From: Anadara kagoshimensis
Lineage: Eukaryota > Mollusca > Bivalvia > Arcoida > Arcidae
Assembly (NCBI GenBank): GCA_021292105.1
Contig: CM037867.1
Span: forward strand, 39,291,771-39,355,770
Reading direction: 5' to 3'
DNA: 64,000 bases
Made by a program: the position numbers and the translations under genes. Under the pieces are notes generated by a model. That model ran no database searches, was not told the DNA's origin, and saw only the letters and a program-made list of their open reading frames with translations. Shown here piece after piece: positions 47,376 to 59,290 of the stretch; the stretch's first letter is position 1; every line of letters begins with the position of its first letter.

Positions 47376-47810
47376 ATCTTGCGCCAAAGTCAAGAATATT
47401 TCACTTATATCAAAACATCACCAGCTATAAGTTAAGTGGGTGGTAGTAAGTTTCACATTTGCTGTGTGCTCAGGGACATTTACAAGAAGGAATTTTTAAC
47501 GCATTACAACTGTTGTGACAACGGACATGTTTTCAAGTTCTTACCAAGTGTCCTGCAATTGTAATTTATAATTTCTAAGCGCAAAGCAGTCAATATTGTC
47601 CTGGTATGTAAATCGCAACTTTAAGTCATACTGGAATGTATTTCACCGTGAAATTATAAAGTTCAGCTTTTATATTTTCTTAACAAAAACATTATTGAAA
47701 TTCAATATATATAGTATGTTCGTCATTAAATCAAGTGACCTTTGTTAGTGATCCTGGAAGTCATGGGTTCGAACCCCATCCGAGTCATACATAAGACTTT
47801 AATATTTAAA
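47300..47810 (-). mobile_element. (TGAT)n plus SINE-like body, and a tRNA-like fragment
   Basis: About 16 near-perfect TTGA/TGAT units at 47308-47372, then CTTGCGCCAAAGTCAAGAAT ATTTCACTTATATC (SINE tail reversed) and its body to about 47610. Near 47760 (plus) GGAAGTCATGGGTTCGAACCCC is a perfect B-box/T-arm string of a second, truncated SINE head. Confidence 0.65.
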
Positions 47811-47979
47811 AATGCTTCCTCGAATGTTGTTTGTTAAGTGGATATTGTATATTGTATATATGACTCAATATGTGTCAATATAATATGACTGTTTGCATTC
47901 ATTGGTTTGGTTTTTTTCGGCGTAATAACTCTGTGAGCTCGGACATTAAAGTCGTTTCGAGTGAACGGTAATACGAGGA

Positions 47980-48700
47980 AAGTCATAAAAAATACCCCGC
48001 ACGTCTTGCGCATAAACGGACTTGTCCTTGATTATTCCACTTAGATTCTTCCTATCGCAAATATTAAAACAAATCTGATGCGACGTCTAACAGTAACTCT
48101 CACCACAAATAGCTGAAAAAATTACTGATGCGGCACAATTTTCATCGCGAATTGTTGAAAAATTGCTGAGGAAAATTAAAAAAAAAACTTCCATCATCAT
48201 TAACTCGATTATTGCTGGACGATGCGACGTTTTGTAAAGACTTCTCTCTTTCCAAATGCTGAAAAATTGCTGATGCGACGTTTAAAAAACTCCTATCGAG
48301 AATTGCAGAAAAAATTTTGATGAGATGCTTTACAAAATTTTCTCCCTTTCCATAAAACTGAAAATTGCTGATGCGATATTAACAAACTACTCTCATTGTG
48401 AATAGCTAAAAAATTGCTGATGCAAGTTTAACAACTACTCCAATCCTGAATAGCTGAAAAATTGTCGATGCGACTTTTAAAAACAATTACCATCGCAAAA
48501 CCCTGAAAATGTTGATGCGATATTTTACAGTTACTCCAATCCAAAATAGCTGAAAAACTACTAATGCGACATTAAAAAAACATTTCTCATCGTAGATATC
48601 TTAAAAATCAGCAAATATTATTTTCATTATCAATTATGATTAAAGCTCTTGATTGAAATATGATTTTATTTATTAAACATAAACACAACGTCAAAATACC
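47980..48700 (+). repeat. ~49-bp tandem repeat (third copy)
   Basis: Lead-in CCGCACGTCTTGCGCATAAA, about 11 units of GCTGATGCGACGTTTAAAAA / CATCGC-AATAGCTGAAAAAT, and the exit linker TGATTGAAATATGATTTTAT. Same internal order as 15055-15530. Confidence 0.85.
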
Positions 48701-48774
48701 TTACATAATTTGTGGTAACAGCCACTTGACTATCTTGATCCCGCACACACACGCTTGCCAAATTTCCTTTAGTT

Positions 48775-49540
48775 ATACAATTGTAATGGTCATCACATTA
48801 CAACTGATATAAACATCGCATTATTTTTGTAATACACATCAATTTGCAGCTGTGTAACATATCACATTATAACTGTAATAGTCATAACATTACACCAATT
48901 ATGAACATAGCATTACATCTGTAATACACATCAAGTTACAGCAGAGTAACATATCACATTACAACTGTAATAGCCATAACATTACACCTATTATAATTAC
49001 TGCATTACATCTGTAATACACATCAAGTTACAACTGTGTAACAAATCACATTACTACTGCAATGGTCATCACATTACACCAATTAAAAACAATGCATTAC
49101 ATCTGCAATACTCAACAATTTACAGCTGTGTAACAAATCACATTACTACTGTAATGGTCATCACATTACACCTGTTATAAACAATGCATTACATCTGTAA
49201 TAGACAATTACTAGTATTTACTACTGTGTAACATATCATATTACAACTGTAATGGTCATCAGATTACACTTTTTATAACATTATATTACATTAGAAACCT
49301 AATATTTAATACATTACTATTGTAATTCCCAATAATTTACAATTTTTGTACAACATTACATCACATTTAATATACATCGCACAAACGACATGTAATATAC
49401 ATAATACACATTACATTACAGTTATAATACACATTTTATTACACATGTACTTGTAATACAAATTACATTGATCATGTAATATACACTTCAATTTACATTT
49501 GTATAACACATCACATTGCACCTGTTTTGGTCATGTTATT
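48775..49540 (+). repeat. 92-bp higher-order minisatellite (third array)
   Basis: About 8 forward units with subunits in the standard order, decaying after 49260. It ends at the MITE at 49546. Confidence 0.85.
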
Positions 49541-49545
49541 ACACC

Positions 49546-49767
49546 TTGTCACCCTTCAAAGAAATTTCTCGCATAGCGATTGGTTAACTTGCCGGAAATC
49601 TGCCGGGATACATGAAAGCACGCGACGTTTAGCGGTAAAAAGGAAGTAACTCGTACATCGCTGACGTCTAGTTAAAGTAAACAAACATGGCGACAACATA
49701 AGCAAATCACTCAAAATACGAAATGATACTAAAAAGATCCAACTGGTAACGCTTTGAAGGGTGACAA
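49546..49767. mobile_element. 222-bp MITE with 16-bp perfect TIRs
   Basis: TTGTCACCCTTCAAAG at 49546-49561 and CTTTGAAGGGTGACAA at 49752-49767 are exact inverted repeats. The interior carries GGAAGTAACTCGTACATCGC and AAAGTAAACAAACATGGCGA, the look of a 5' UTR with a start codon. The target duplication is not clear. Confidence 0.8.
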
Positions 49768-49889
49768 AAACGTTATACAGGGCTTTGGCAGGTTACACGC
49801 CTGAACCCCGTCAAGGATGAATGTACCCTGAGCCTGCAGCTGGATATGGATTGCTTTGTTTTTGATCATACAATATAAGATTAAAGTAA

Positions 49890-49931
<42 letters not shown>

Positions 49932-50260
49932 TCCGCTCGCCTCGGTTTTTAATTGGTATGACCATTTTACTTGTCATGTTAATTAAAACGTACATTTGTA
50001 TTGTAAGTAAAACGGAATTCACGAAATTTTACTTGAGATAGTAGGAATATCGTGTTTATCAGGCAAAAATATATAATTCCGCTGAGGTTCATAAAAAACT
50101 AAGGTTACTTTTTTAATTATTTTTTATATTGGCAATATGGGACAAGAATCACAACTGTACCAGTGTTTGTTAAACATTAGGGAAGGCAAAAAATAAATTA
50201 CGATAAGTCGAGTTAGCAAAACTCATTGATTTTAAGGCCTTATTCAGCATGTACAGCCGA
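49768..50260. other. (GT)n run and gene B 3' flank
   Basis: (GT)n at about 49892-49924, then from about 49980 the receptor 3' flank shared with 25020-25236. Confidence 0.6.
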
Positions 50261-51744
50261 TCATTCATTTAATTCAATGTTTCGTGAATTTTCAGATTTT
50301 TTTCGAAATGATAGTCTTATTTTGTGTATGACCGATTTTGTAGACATAAATGAGCCACTTACGAATAAACCATGTGAACCGGCTAAGATGACAAAAACAT
50401 AGTCAAGAAAATCGGAATAGAAAAAACCGGATATGATTCCGAGACTCCACGGAAATGCACACAGTGCGCACGACCGGATGTATAGAGGAATTAAGGAACG
50501 AGTTACTTTGATAGTGTTTAATGATTTTATTGTATGGTTGTATCTGGATATTAATACAGAAGATGTAACAAGAGCAATAATATTGGTGAGAATTGACATT
50601 AACACCGGAAGTGTAAACGCTATCAAATTTGCCGGATATCCGGAAATAAAACATATCTCGCCAGTGTATTTTATCGGAATATCTGTCAAAATATCAAGTA
50701 ATGCACACGGTACAACAAAACCAGTGGGGAGAATATAACACAAAATTATATTTCGATATGACAGGTGTGGTTTAAAAACGAGAGACCCTGGACAATGTTT
50801 CATCTTTCCCATTGTCCGCAAAACCTCGACACAAAATACGGACATCCAAGTGAATGTACAGAGCCATAAATAATGAGAAAGAACAGCGATGGTCAAGCAT
50901 ACCTCATAAATGAAGTTTGCACCCACGGCAGTTATAAAGAAAAGTTGGGCACTAAAAAGTGAAAGCATCATATGTCTGGATATTTTGCCAGCATAAGACT
51001 GAAACAGTCCTAAATGTTGGTATATTGACATAGTTACAAGAAGCGACAAACAAGACAATCCTAAGGTCACGTAGGTCAAGATTGATTTTGGACGCCATTT
51101 TGTATGTGGAGTAAAATCGGAAGCAGTGTCATTGCTTACGCTTTCATTAGTGTTTTCTTTATAAGTGGCTTTGAAGTTTCGAACGATAAAATCTGAATTC
51201 TTATCGAAATATCTGTGACGTTTATAGTCCCGTTAACAGATATGGGTATATAATCTGATGATATATTATGGAACCTCTGAAACATGTTCATAATTTTCTC
51301 GAAAAATCTTTGGCCCGAGAAAACGATTGTGTGTCTGTTTTCTTGACACCGTTCTGATATTTGGTCAACTTTTGATACTGTGACAGATTTATTGCCTTCT
51401 TCTTCAGTATATGTCCAGTCCATATTTGAAAGCTCCTCCAACAAAGATTTGATTTCTTCATAACTCCGTGCATCACGCATGGTAAAAGTAATTTCACCCC
51501 GGTATATACAACATGGTTCTATTATGTTTTTTGAGCACCACAATATACCCGTTAAAAGATTTAAGTAAAGATCATATTTCTGTACTGGCCATGACAAAAA
51601 AATAAAAATAAGTAACCTGTTCATGGTCGCTGGACCAATGACGTCATTGGTTATCAATTGTTGCAATACCTTATATTGATAATTCTTCAGAAGTTCTTTT
51701 ACACAAAAGTCTTGTGATTGGTCAACACAGTTGTCACATGTTAT
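50261..51744 (-). pseudogene. Gene B exon 2: 7TM exon with frameshift
   Basis: Same acceptor and opening as gene A (CAG|ATAACATGTGACAACTG). One base is missing near 51208 (TTATCGAAATATC against TTATCGAAGATATC in gene A), shifting the frame at TDIFDKN and ending the upstream reading after 39 residues. The downstream part from 51079 is open through all seven transmembrane segments. A small insertion near the end converts the last codons to NELNE-TGA-like and trims five residues, probably harmless. The TM3 and ECL2 cysteines are intact. If the frameshifts are sequencing errors, gene B would be a second functional receptor. Confidence 0.8.
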
Positions 51745-51924
51745 CTGAAAAAAGTAACAGAAATTAATTTTACTCTTTTAAAAACCCGATAAAGGTTTGA
51801 TTTTTATAAATAGAAAACAAGCTATAAAAGCGCAGTAATATCGTTTATAATTTAAATAAAAAAAGTTCCATCAATATAACGCCAACATTAAGTCCAATTC
51901 TGCTGAATTTAAGAGGAAGTGTAT

Positions 51925-52012
51925 CGGAATAATGCTGTTTTTACGACCCAGTCAAGTTTCTGGTCAGTTATATCGTGGCGCCCTGAGTGCCAACCTCGGC
52001 AAGCGATTGCAT
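51925..52012 (-). mobile_element. Truncated SINE upstream of gene B exon 2
   Basis: Same SINE tail and body as 26925-27110 (TGCTGTTTTTACGACCCAGTC, ATATCGTGGCGCC). It is cut at about 52012, where the exon-1 duplication unit begins. Confidence 0.6.
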
Positions 52013-52489
52013 GTCTTTTGTTCTTTTATCATTTTCTGTAGTATCTGGTTATATTATTTGTATGATTTAAAAAATTCAATTCCATGTCGGATTTTATCGA
52101 AATTTGTTCAATAGAGATTGATAATAAAGAACTAACTGAATTATCTGTCACGTGCTTGCCATTTGTAATGTATCCATTTTAATATTTCACATTTCATTAT
52201 ATATTTGAAAAATTAAACTTTTCATTTTTGAGAATTCTTTCTAGTAGATCTTAATAAATTTCTTAACATGACATAAAGTGAAGATATTACATCAGATGTG
52301 ATATAATAAATTGTAATAGAGGTGAAAAAGTAAAATAAGTACATCGACATCTAAAGTTTTGTTATCAATCAGAATAATGTTGTATTTAATTGAAAAATGA
52401 TAATAATAAGCTTAATAATTAGAAAGCAGGAAATAAAATTGTCATCGTAACGTCGTTTAATATCAAACAAAAACATAAAACCACAATGT

Positions 52490-53460
52490 CAAGACACAGC
52501 AAATCAAGTTAAACTCTAGTGAACTTCTAATAATGAAGTGCACACGGAATGCTCCAGGTGGTCGATCTAAATTTAGGATTATGAAGAAATAAAACGATAG
52601 TCTACTCTCCATATTTAACCAAGTTTTGCATAAATTCTGCTTTAGATAAATAAACAAATTTAGCAGGCAATGGTGCACAGTTTGTACTCATTGGTATATC
52701 GATTGTTTGCTGAATAATTATATTACAAAATATTAGTGTTGAGTTTGGTATCAAAGGGGATAGTGAATGTGGCGTAATTAGAGGTGACTATTTACGTTGT
52801 TTTTGTGCAGTTTAAGTGGATAGATTTGTCGTAACTGACTAAATGAACTAAAACGCCTGTTAAATCGGGAAAAAAGACATATATCTATATGTAAATATTT
52901 AAAATGGCGTTATATCTATCAATAACCCTAACTCTGGAGATTTTGTGAATCCCATTTATCCTTGAAATAAAAGATACGACTGATTCTTCAAAGTTCTGCT
53001 TCATATTTACGGGACTACATTTGAAGCTCTGTAACAAACGTGATGACTGATTTTTCTTCTATTTTCAACTTTCCTTTTCTGATCAGCAATATCCCCGCTT
53101 TTCTTGATTGCGGTGTATTTGTTTCACAGTAGTTCACACTATAGAAAAGATTGATTACTGAAACTTTATACAACGATACAAGCCGCTTACAAATAATTTT
53201 TTGACTTAGGGTTATTGAAAGACTAGTATTATGTTTTATGGTCGTCATCACAATATTGTTGTCATGTTTTGTCTCTGTGTCTAGGATTACCCTTGGTATA
53301 TTTGACGTCGCACAGTTCCATGTTCTTTAAGCTCTCATTTTCGAGTACGCATGTGACGGATGTAGCTAGCTAAAATAAGGGGTGTTTACTCGTCCGGATC
53401 ACTCCGTCTCACTCCCTGGTAGATGTTAATATTTCACCTAATTTGCCATTTTCAAAGTTC
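52490..53460 (-). pseudogene. Penelope-like RT fossil, gene B intron
   Basis: Same insertion as 34310-35330 with the same placement relative to exon 1. Multiple stops. The MITE present upstream in units A and C is absent here. Confidence 0.6.
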
Positions 53461-53949
53461 TACATTATACCCCTTACTCACCTATGTTTGAAGCATACAT
53501 TAAACAATGCATGCAGTATATTTCTAAAAATAATACACAATTATTGCCTACTGAGTTTTTAATATTCTCGAGTCACCAGCATAGATACCGGCTCAGAGGT
53601 AAAAACTACATATTATACCAGTTTCAATTTCACAGCATTAGACGGCCGTTTCGAAATACAATTTCTAATCCGTAACGCTTGGATGGCCTATTATTTATCT
53701 CTTAGAATATTTATATTTTGATCCATTATCGTAAAATGGTTAACAAAGTTGAGGTTGCGCAAATATTATATTATCAATTCAGTTGGACATTTACTACAAC
53801 ATCTTTAAAAAGGAAGCACAATATTATGTTTGGTTATTCCTATTATTTACTTGTGTTTTTAGCCGCAAGAGTTTTTTTTAAATTTGGTCTTTTTACACCT
53901 TATATAATGCGAATGTTAGCACATTTTCAAAATTAATAGTTTTACTTAC

Positions 53950-54973
53950 TGAAAATGAATGCTCGTGTTTATCTTTTTTACATTTGTCTCCAGTCCTCTA
54001 TTAGTAGGTCGAGTGTAAAATAGTCCTGTAAGAGCCACATCGCTGAAACCTTTCATATCATCCCATGGGATATATTTTTGTTGGTCTAAACAAGCTATAA
54101 TATCCCCAATTTCAGAATTTTTACAATGTATATTTCGGTAATATGTTTTAATGAGCTTGTTCGTCTTATCAATGAAAACAGGATTTTGAAATTTTGAACA
54201 TAAATTGTTTTCTTCAGTAACATTATCGATGACGTTACTTTTGACACAAAATCGAAACCCGCCGATCCCGATTCAGGAGGAATAAACCAAGATCTGCAGT
54301 TTTTATTGAGGTAAGAAATCTTTTCTGAAAACGTTAAATTTAGATTCAATATTATCTCAACGGTGCACTTACTCACAGCAAGAAATGCCATCGTCCATAC
54401 CAAAAAATTCCGTTGACCATGACAAGACGCACAATGCATGTTCTTATACGTCAACCCGTCTTCACATGTTACAGGTAACACATCCATTGTCCTACATAAA
54501 TCAGAGATATTCGAATAGTGCTGATCCTTAACAGGTGGACATTTAGACACCATAAAAACTCCAAATACCTTTTTTTCTAATTTAGATATGTATAATACTT
54601 CGGTTTTACACGTCATGTATTTTATTTTTCCCGTTTCCATTGAGGAACTTGCCTCTGTTGGTTCTTCTACGTCATGACAACAATCGTGGTAAAAGCTACA
54701 AAGGTTGTCACAGTAACAAACTGGGAAATTTCCGGGGACTGTATTCTCGTCGCATGTTCCTCTTAGTTCACATGGGTTGTTTCGGATAATTTGTCCATGA
54801 TGTTCACCGTTCAAATCACGCCTCTGGACTTTCAAAGAGTGTCTATTCATATATTTATTTATCTTTGTTACAGGTGTGTAACCTGGTTGGTCAGTTTGAT
54901 GTAGTGACGATATCACCAAACAATTATATCCAAAAACCAAAATCAAAGGTATTAATGTGCATAAGCGACCCAT
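53950..54973 (-). pseudogene. Gene B exon 1: somatomedin-B exon with two frameshifts
   Basis: The ATG at 54973 opens the same protein as gene A exon 1, including signal peptide and an intact somatomedin-B core (CYCDNLCSFYHDCCHD). A one-base loss near 54262 (CCCGCCGATC against CCCGGCTGATC) shifts the frame at residue about 240, and a second loss near 53997 shifts it again close to the 3' end. The donor GTAAGT at 53949-53944 is intact, as is the acceptor of exon 2, so splicing signals outlived the reading frame. The intron is 2205 bp. Recent pseudogene or assembly indels. Confidence 0.8.
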
Positions 54974-55041
54974 CGTACAATTTGACTTTGGAACTTATCT
55001 TGTCATGCTTCAGAGTTACAGATGTTAATATATCTTTATGA

Positions 55042-55088
55042 TTATAACTAACGGGCGTGATAAAGATTTAGGTAGGTGTGGTTTTCTG
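55042..55088 (-). repeat. ~74-bp upstream repeat, 1 truncated unit (gene B)
   Basis: TAACTAACGGGCGTGATAAA GATTTAGGTAGGTGTGGTTT then a sharp junction into copy C intron sequence (TTTTTATTATTTTCTGTAG). The junction marks a deletion or unequal exchange that fused the gene B promoter region to copy C's intron. Confidence 0.7.
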
Positions 55089-55539
55089 GTGTTTTTATTA
55101 TTTTCTGTAGAATCTTGTTATATTATATGTATAATTTAAAGAATTCAATATCATGTCGGATTTTATCGAAATTTGTTTGAAAGAAATTGATATTAAAGAA
55201 GTAACTGAATTATCTTTAACGTGCTTGCCATTTGTAATGTATCCATTTTAATATTTTTCATTCATTATATATTTGAAAATTAAACTTCTCATTTTCGACA
55301 ATTTTATCTGGTAGATCTTATTAAATTTCTGAACATGACATAAGGTAAAGATATATTATCAGAGGAAATAAAATAAATTGTAATAGAGATGAAAAAGTAA
55401 AATTAGTACATCGACATCTAAGTTTTGTTATCAATAAGAACAATCTTGTATTTCATTGAAAAATGATAATAATAAGCTTAAAAATTAGAAAGCAGACAAT
55501 AAAGTTGTCATCATAACATCGTTTATTATTAAACAAATA

Positions 55540-55698
55540 CAGTCACTCTATATAAGGGCCACAAGCTTATAAAGGACAGTAGAATTGTATCCTCATTGTT
55601 TTTATTTATATTATTTGAACCTGTTTTTAAAGGCCACCTGCCCATTAAGGTCACTCTAACTGGGTTCCTTGGGTGGGCTTAATAGACAGGCTTGACTG
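55540..55698. mobile_element. TA-flanked MITE, copy C intron
   Basis: Same insertion as 34126-34285, same target (AAATA|CAG...CTG|TACATAAAACC). Confidence 0.8.
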
Positions 55699-55714
55699 TA
55701 CATAAAACCACAAT

Positions 55715-56690
55715 GAAGGCACAGCAAATCAAGTTAAACTGTAGTGAACTTCTAATAATAAAGCGCACACGAAATGCTCCAGGTGGTCGATCTAAATTTA
55801 GGGTTATGAAGAAATAGAACGATAGTCTACTCTCCATATTTAACCAAGTTTTGCATAAATTCTGCCTCAGATAAATAAACAAATTTAGCAGGCAATAGTG
55901 CACAGTTTGTACTCATTGGTATATCGATTGTTTGCTGAATAATTATATTACAAAATATTAGTGTTGAGTTTGGTATCAAAGAGGATAGTGAATGTGGCGT
56001 AATAAGAGGTGACTATTTACGATGTTTTTGTGCAGTTTAAGTGGATAGATTTGTCGTAACTGACTAAATGAACTAAAACGCCTATGTTAAATCGGGAAAA
56101 AAGACATAATTATATCTATATGTAAATATTTAAAATGGCGTTATATCTATCAATAACCCTAACTCTGGAGATTATGTGAATCCCATTTATCCTTGAAATA
56201 AAAGATAAGACTGATTCTTCGAAGTTCTGCTTCATATTTACGGGACTACATTTGAAGCTCTGTAACAAATGTGATGACTGATATTTCTTCTATTTTCAAC
56301 TTTCCTTTTCTTATCAGCAATATCCCCGCTTTTCTTGATTGCGGTGTGTTTGTTTCACAGTAGTTCACACTATAGAAAAGATTGATTACTGAAACTTTAT
56401 AAAACGATACAAGCCGCTTACAAATAAATTTTTTAAATAGGGTTATTGAAAGACTAGTATTATGTTTTATGGTCGTCATCACAATATTGTTGTCATGTTT
56501 TGTCTCTGTGTCTAGGATTACCCTTGGTATATTTGACGCCCACAGTTCCATGTTCTATAAGCTCTCATTTTCGAGTACGCGCGTGTGGTGACAGGTGTAC
56601 CTAGCTAAATAAGGGGTGGTTACTCGTCCGGATCACTCCGTCTCAATCCCTGGTAGATTTTAATATTTCACCTAATTTGCCATTTTCAAA
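55715..56690 (-). pseudogene. Penelope-like RT fossil, copy C
   Basis: Third copy of the insertion at 34310-35330 and 52490-53460. Non-coding. Confidence 0.6.
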
Positions 56691-57188
56691 GTTCTACATT
56701 ATACCCCTTACTCACCTACGTTAATAGCATACATTAGACAATACATGTAGTATATTTTTGAAAATAATACACTATTGCCTACTGAGTTTTTAATATTCTC
56801 GGGCCACCAGTCACCAGCATAGATACCGGCTCAGAGGTAAAAATTACATATTATACCAGTTTTAATTTCACAGCATTAGACGGCCATTTCGAAATACAAT
56901 TTCTAATCAGTAGCGCTTGGATGGCCTATTATTTATCTCTTAGAATATTTATATTTTTGATGCATTATCGTAAATGATTAACAAAGTTGAGATTGCGCAC
57001 TAATTATATTATTATTTCAGCTGGACATTTACTACAGCATCTCTAGAAAGGAAGCACAATATTATGTTTGGTTATTCCTATTATTTACTTGTGTTTTTAG
57101 CCGCAAGAGTTTTTCTCAAATTTGGTCTTTTTAACACCCTATATACTGCGTATGTTAGCAAATTTTTAAAATTTATAGTTTTACTTAT

Positions 57189-58196
57189 TGAAAGAGAATG
57201 CTCTTCTTTATCTTTTTTACATTTGTCTACAGTCCCTCTATTGGTAGGTCGAGTGTAAAATAGTCCTGTAAGAGCCACATCGCTGAACCCTTTCATATCA
57301 TCCCATGGGATATATTTTTGTCGGTCTAAACACGCTATATTGTCCTTAATCTCAGCATTTTTACAATGTATATTTCGGTAATATGTTTTAATGAGCTTGT
57401 TTGTCTTATCAATGAAAACAGGATTTTGAATTTTTGTTTTCTTCAGTATCGATGACGTTACCTTTGACACAAAATCGGAGCCTGGCCGATCCTGATTCGA
57501 GAGGAATAAACCAAGATCTGCAGTTTTTATTGAGATAAAAAATCTTCTCTGAAAACGTTAAATTTAGATTCAATATTTTCTCAACGGTGCACTTACTCAA
57601 AGCAAGAAATGTCCTCGTCCATACCAAAAAGTTGCGTTGACCATGACAAAACGAACACTAGATATTCTTATACGTCAACCCGTCTTCACATGTGACAGGT
57701 AAAACATCCATTGTCTTACATAAATCGGAGATATTCGGATAGTGCTGATCCTCAACAGGTGGACATTAACACACCATAAAAACTCCAAATACCTTTTTTT
57801 CTAATTTAGATATGTATAATACTTCGGTTTTACACGTCATGTATTTTATTTTTCCCGTTTCCATTGAGGAACTTTCCTCTGTTGGTTCTTCTAAGCCATG
57901 GCAATAATAGTGGTAAAAGCTACAAAGGTTGTCACAGTAACAAACTCGGAAACTTCCGGGACTGTATCTTTGTCGCATGTTCCTCTTTATTAACATGGGT
58001 TGTTTAGGTTCATTTGTCCATGGTGTTCACCGTTCAAATCACGCCTCTGGACTTTCAAAGATTGTCTAATTATATATTGATTTATCTTTGTTACAGGTGT
58101 GTAACCTGGTTGGTCAGTGCGATGTAGTGACGATATCACCAAACAATTATATCCAAAAACCAAAATCGAAGGTATTAATGTGCATAAGAACCCGAT
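57189..58196 (-). pseudogene. Copy C exon 1: dead somatomedin-B exon
   Basis: Homologous throughout to gene A exon 1 but lethal at every control point. The start codon is ATC instead of ATG (58196-58194), the donor +1 base is A instead of G (ATAAGT at 57188), and frameshifts break it into at least three frames. The somatomedin-B core has lost cysteines (SFYHYYCHG instead of SFYHDCCHD). No exon 2 follows on this strand before gene B exon 1. Older decay than gene B. Confidence 0.85.
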
Positions 58197-58261
58197 CGTA
58201 CCATTTGACTTTGGAACTTCTCTTGTCGTGCTTCAGAGTTATAAATGTTTATAGATCGTTA

Positions 58262-58615
58262 TGGTTATAACTTACGGGCGTAATAAAGTTTTAAGAAGGT
58301 GTGTTTTCCAGACAAAGCATGAGATTTTAGCTTACGGTTATAACTGAGGGGAGTGATAAAGATTTAGGGAGGTGTGATTTTCCAGACAAAACATGATATT
58401 TCAGATTACGGTTATAACTAGGGGGTGTGATTAAGATTTAAGGAGGTGTGGTTTTCCAGACAAAACATGAGATTTCAGATTACGGTTATAACTAGGGGGT
58501 GTGATTAAGATTTAAGGAGGTGTGATTTTCCAGACAAAAGTGAGATTTTAGCTTACGGTTACAACCGAAGGGCGTAAAAAGATTTAGTAGCCAAGTTTGG
58601 TAGGACAAAAAGTTG
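58262..58615 (-). repeat. ~74-bp upstream repeat, about 5 units (copy C)
   Basis: Five units of the same promoter-proximal repeat as gene A. The middle units are nearly identical to each other (ATTACGGTTATAACTAGGGG GTGTGATTAAGATTTAAGGA), implying recent local expansion. Confidence 0.8.
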
Positions 58616-59290
58616 GATATCAACTAACTTAAAACATTATTACAATGGCAGAAGTATTATCAAAATTGATTGTGATTACGAAGCTATCAAGATTATTCTT
58701 ATAAGAAGCCAAATATTTTCTTCTTTTATAAACAGTTTTCATTTAATGTTTTGGAAGCAGGCGATCGATGAAAAAACCATATTATATTGCACTGCTTTTT
58801 TTGCGCAAAATTTTTACTGATACTTCGTCTTATTTTACCTATTTCTTTGGTATTTCATTTAGAAAAAATTACTATAATTCGATCAAACTAAATTCTTCCC
58901 TCGATGTCACTAAATAAGAATGAATAGATATAACGCGAAATTATAATAAAATTGTACTATTGAAATTTTAGATTTTTAAAATTCCTATAAAAACTACTTG
59001 ATTTAAGCACACACAGCACAAACATAATTTTTTACACAGTTCAATGAGATCGCCATAATTGTACAAATTTGATAACAATTTCAATCAGTACAACATATTT
59101 TCATATTTCGACGACATGAATTATTGGACGATAACATCCTTCAATAAATACAGTGGATTTATTTTTGAGTTTTTCTAATACTTATTTCTCTCATTATTTG
59201 CAAACTTTGCATAATTCATTGTTTCAAATGTAATTTAAAGAAAGAAGTTTTTAGTACTGGCATAATGAATAATGAATTACCTATTTTATA
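58616..59290. other. Upstream flank of copy C with the transposon empty site
   Basis: Parallels 37139-37578, then at about 59055-59057 (single ATA) passes directly into sequence matching 41877 onward. This is the unoccupied target of the 4.3-kb transposon. Confidence 0.7.
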
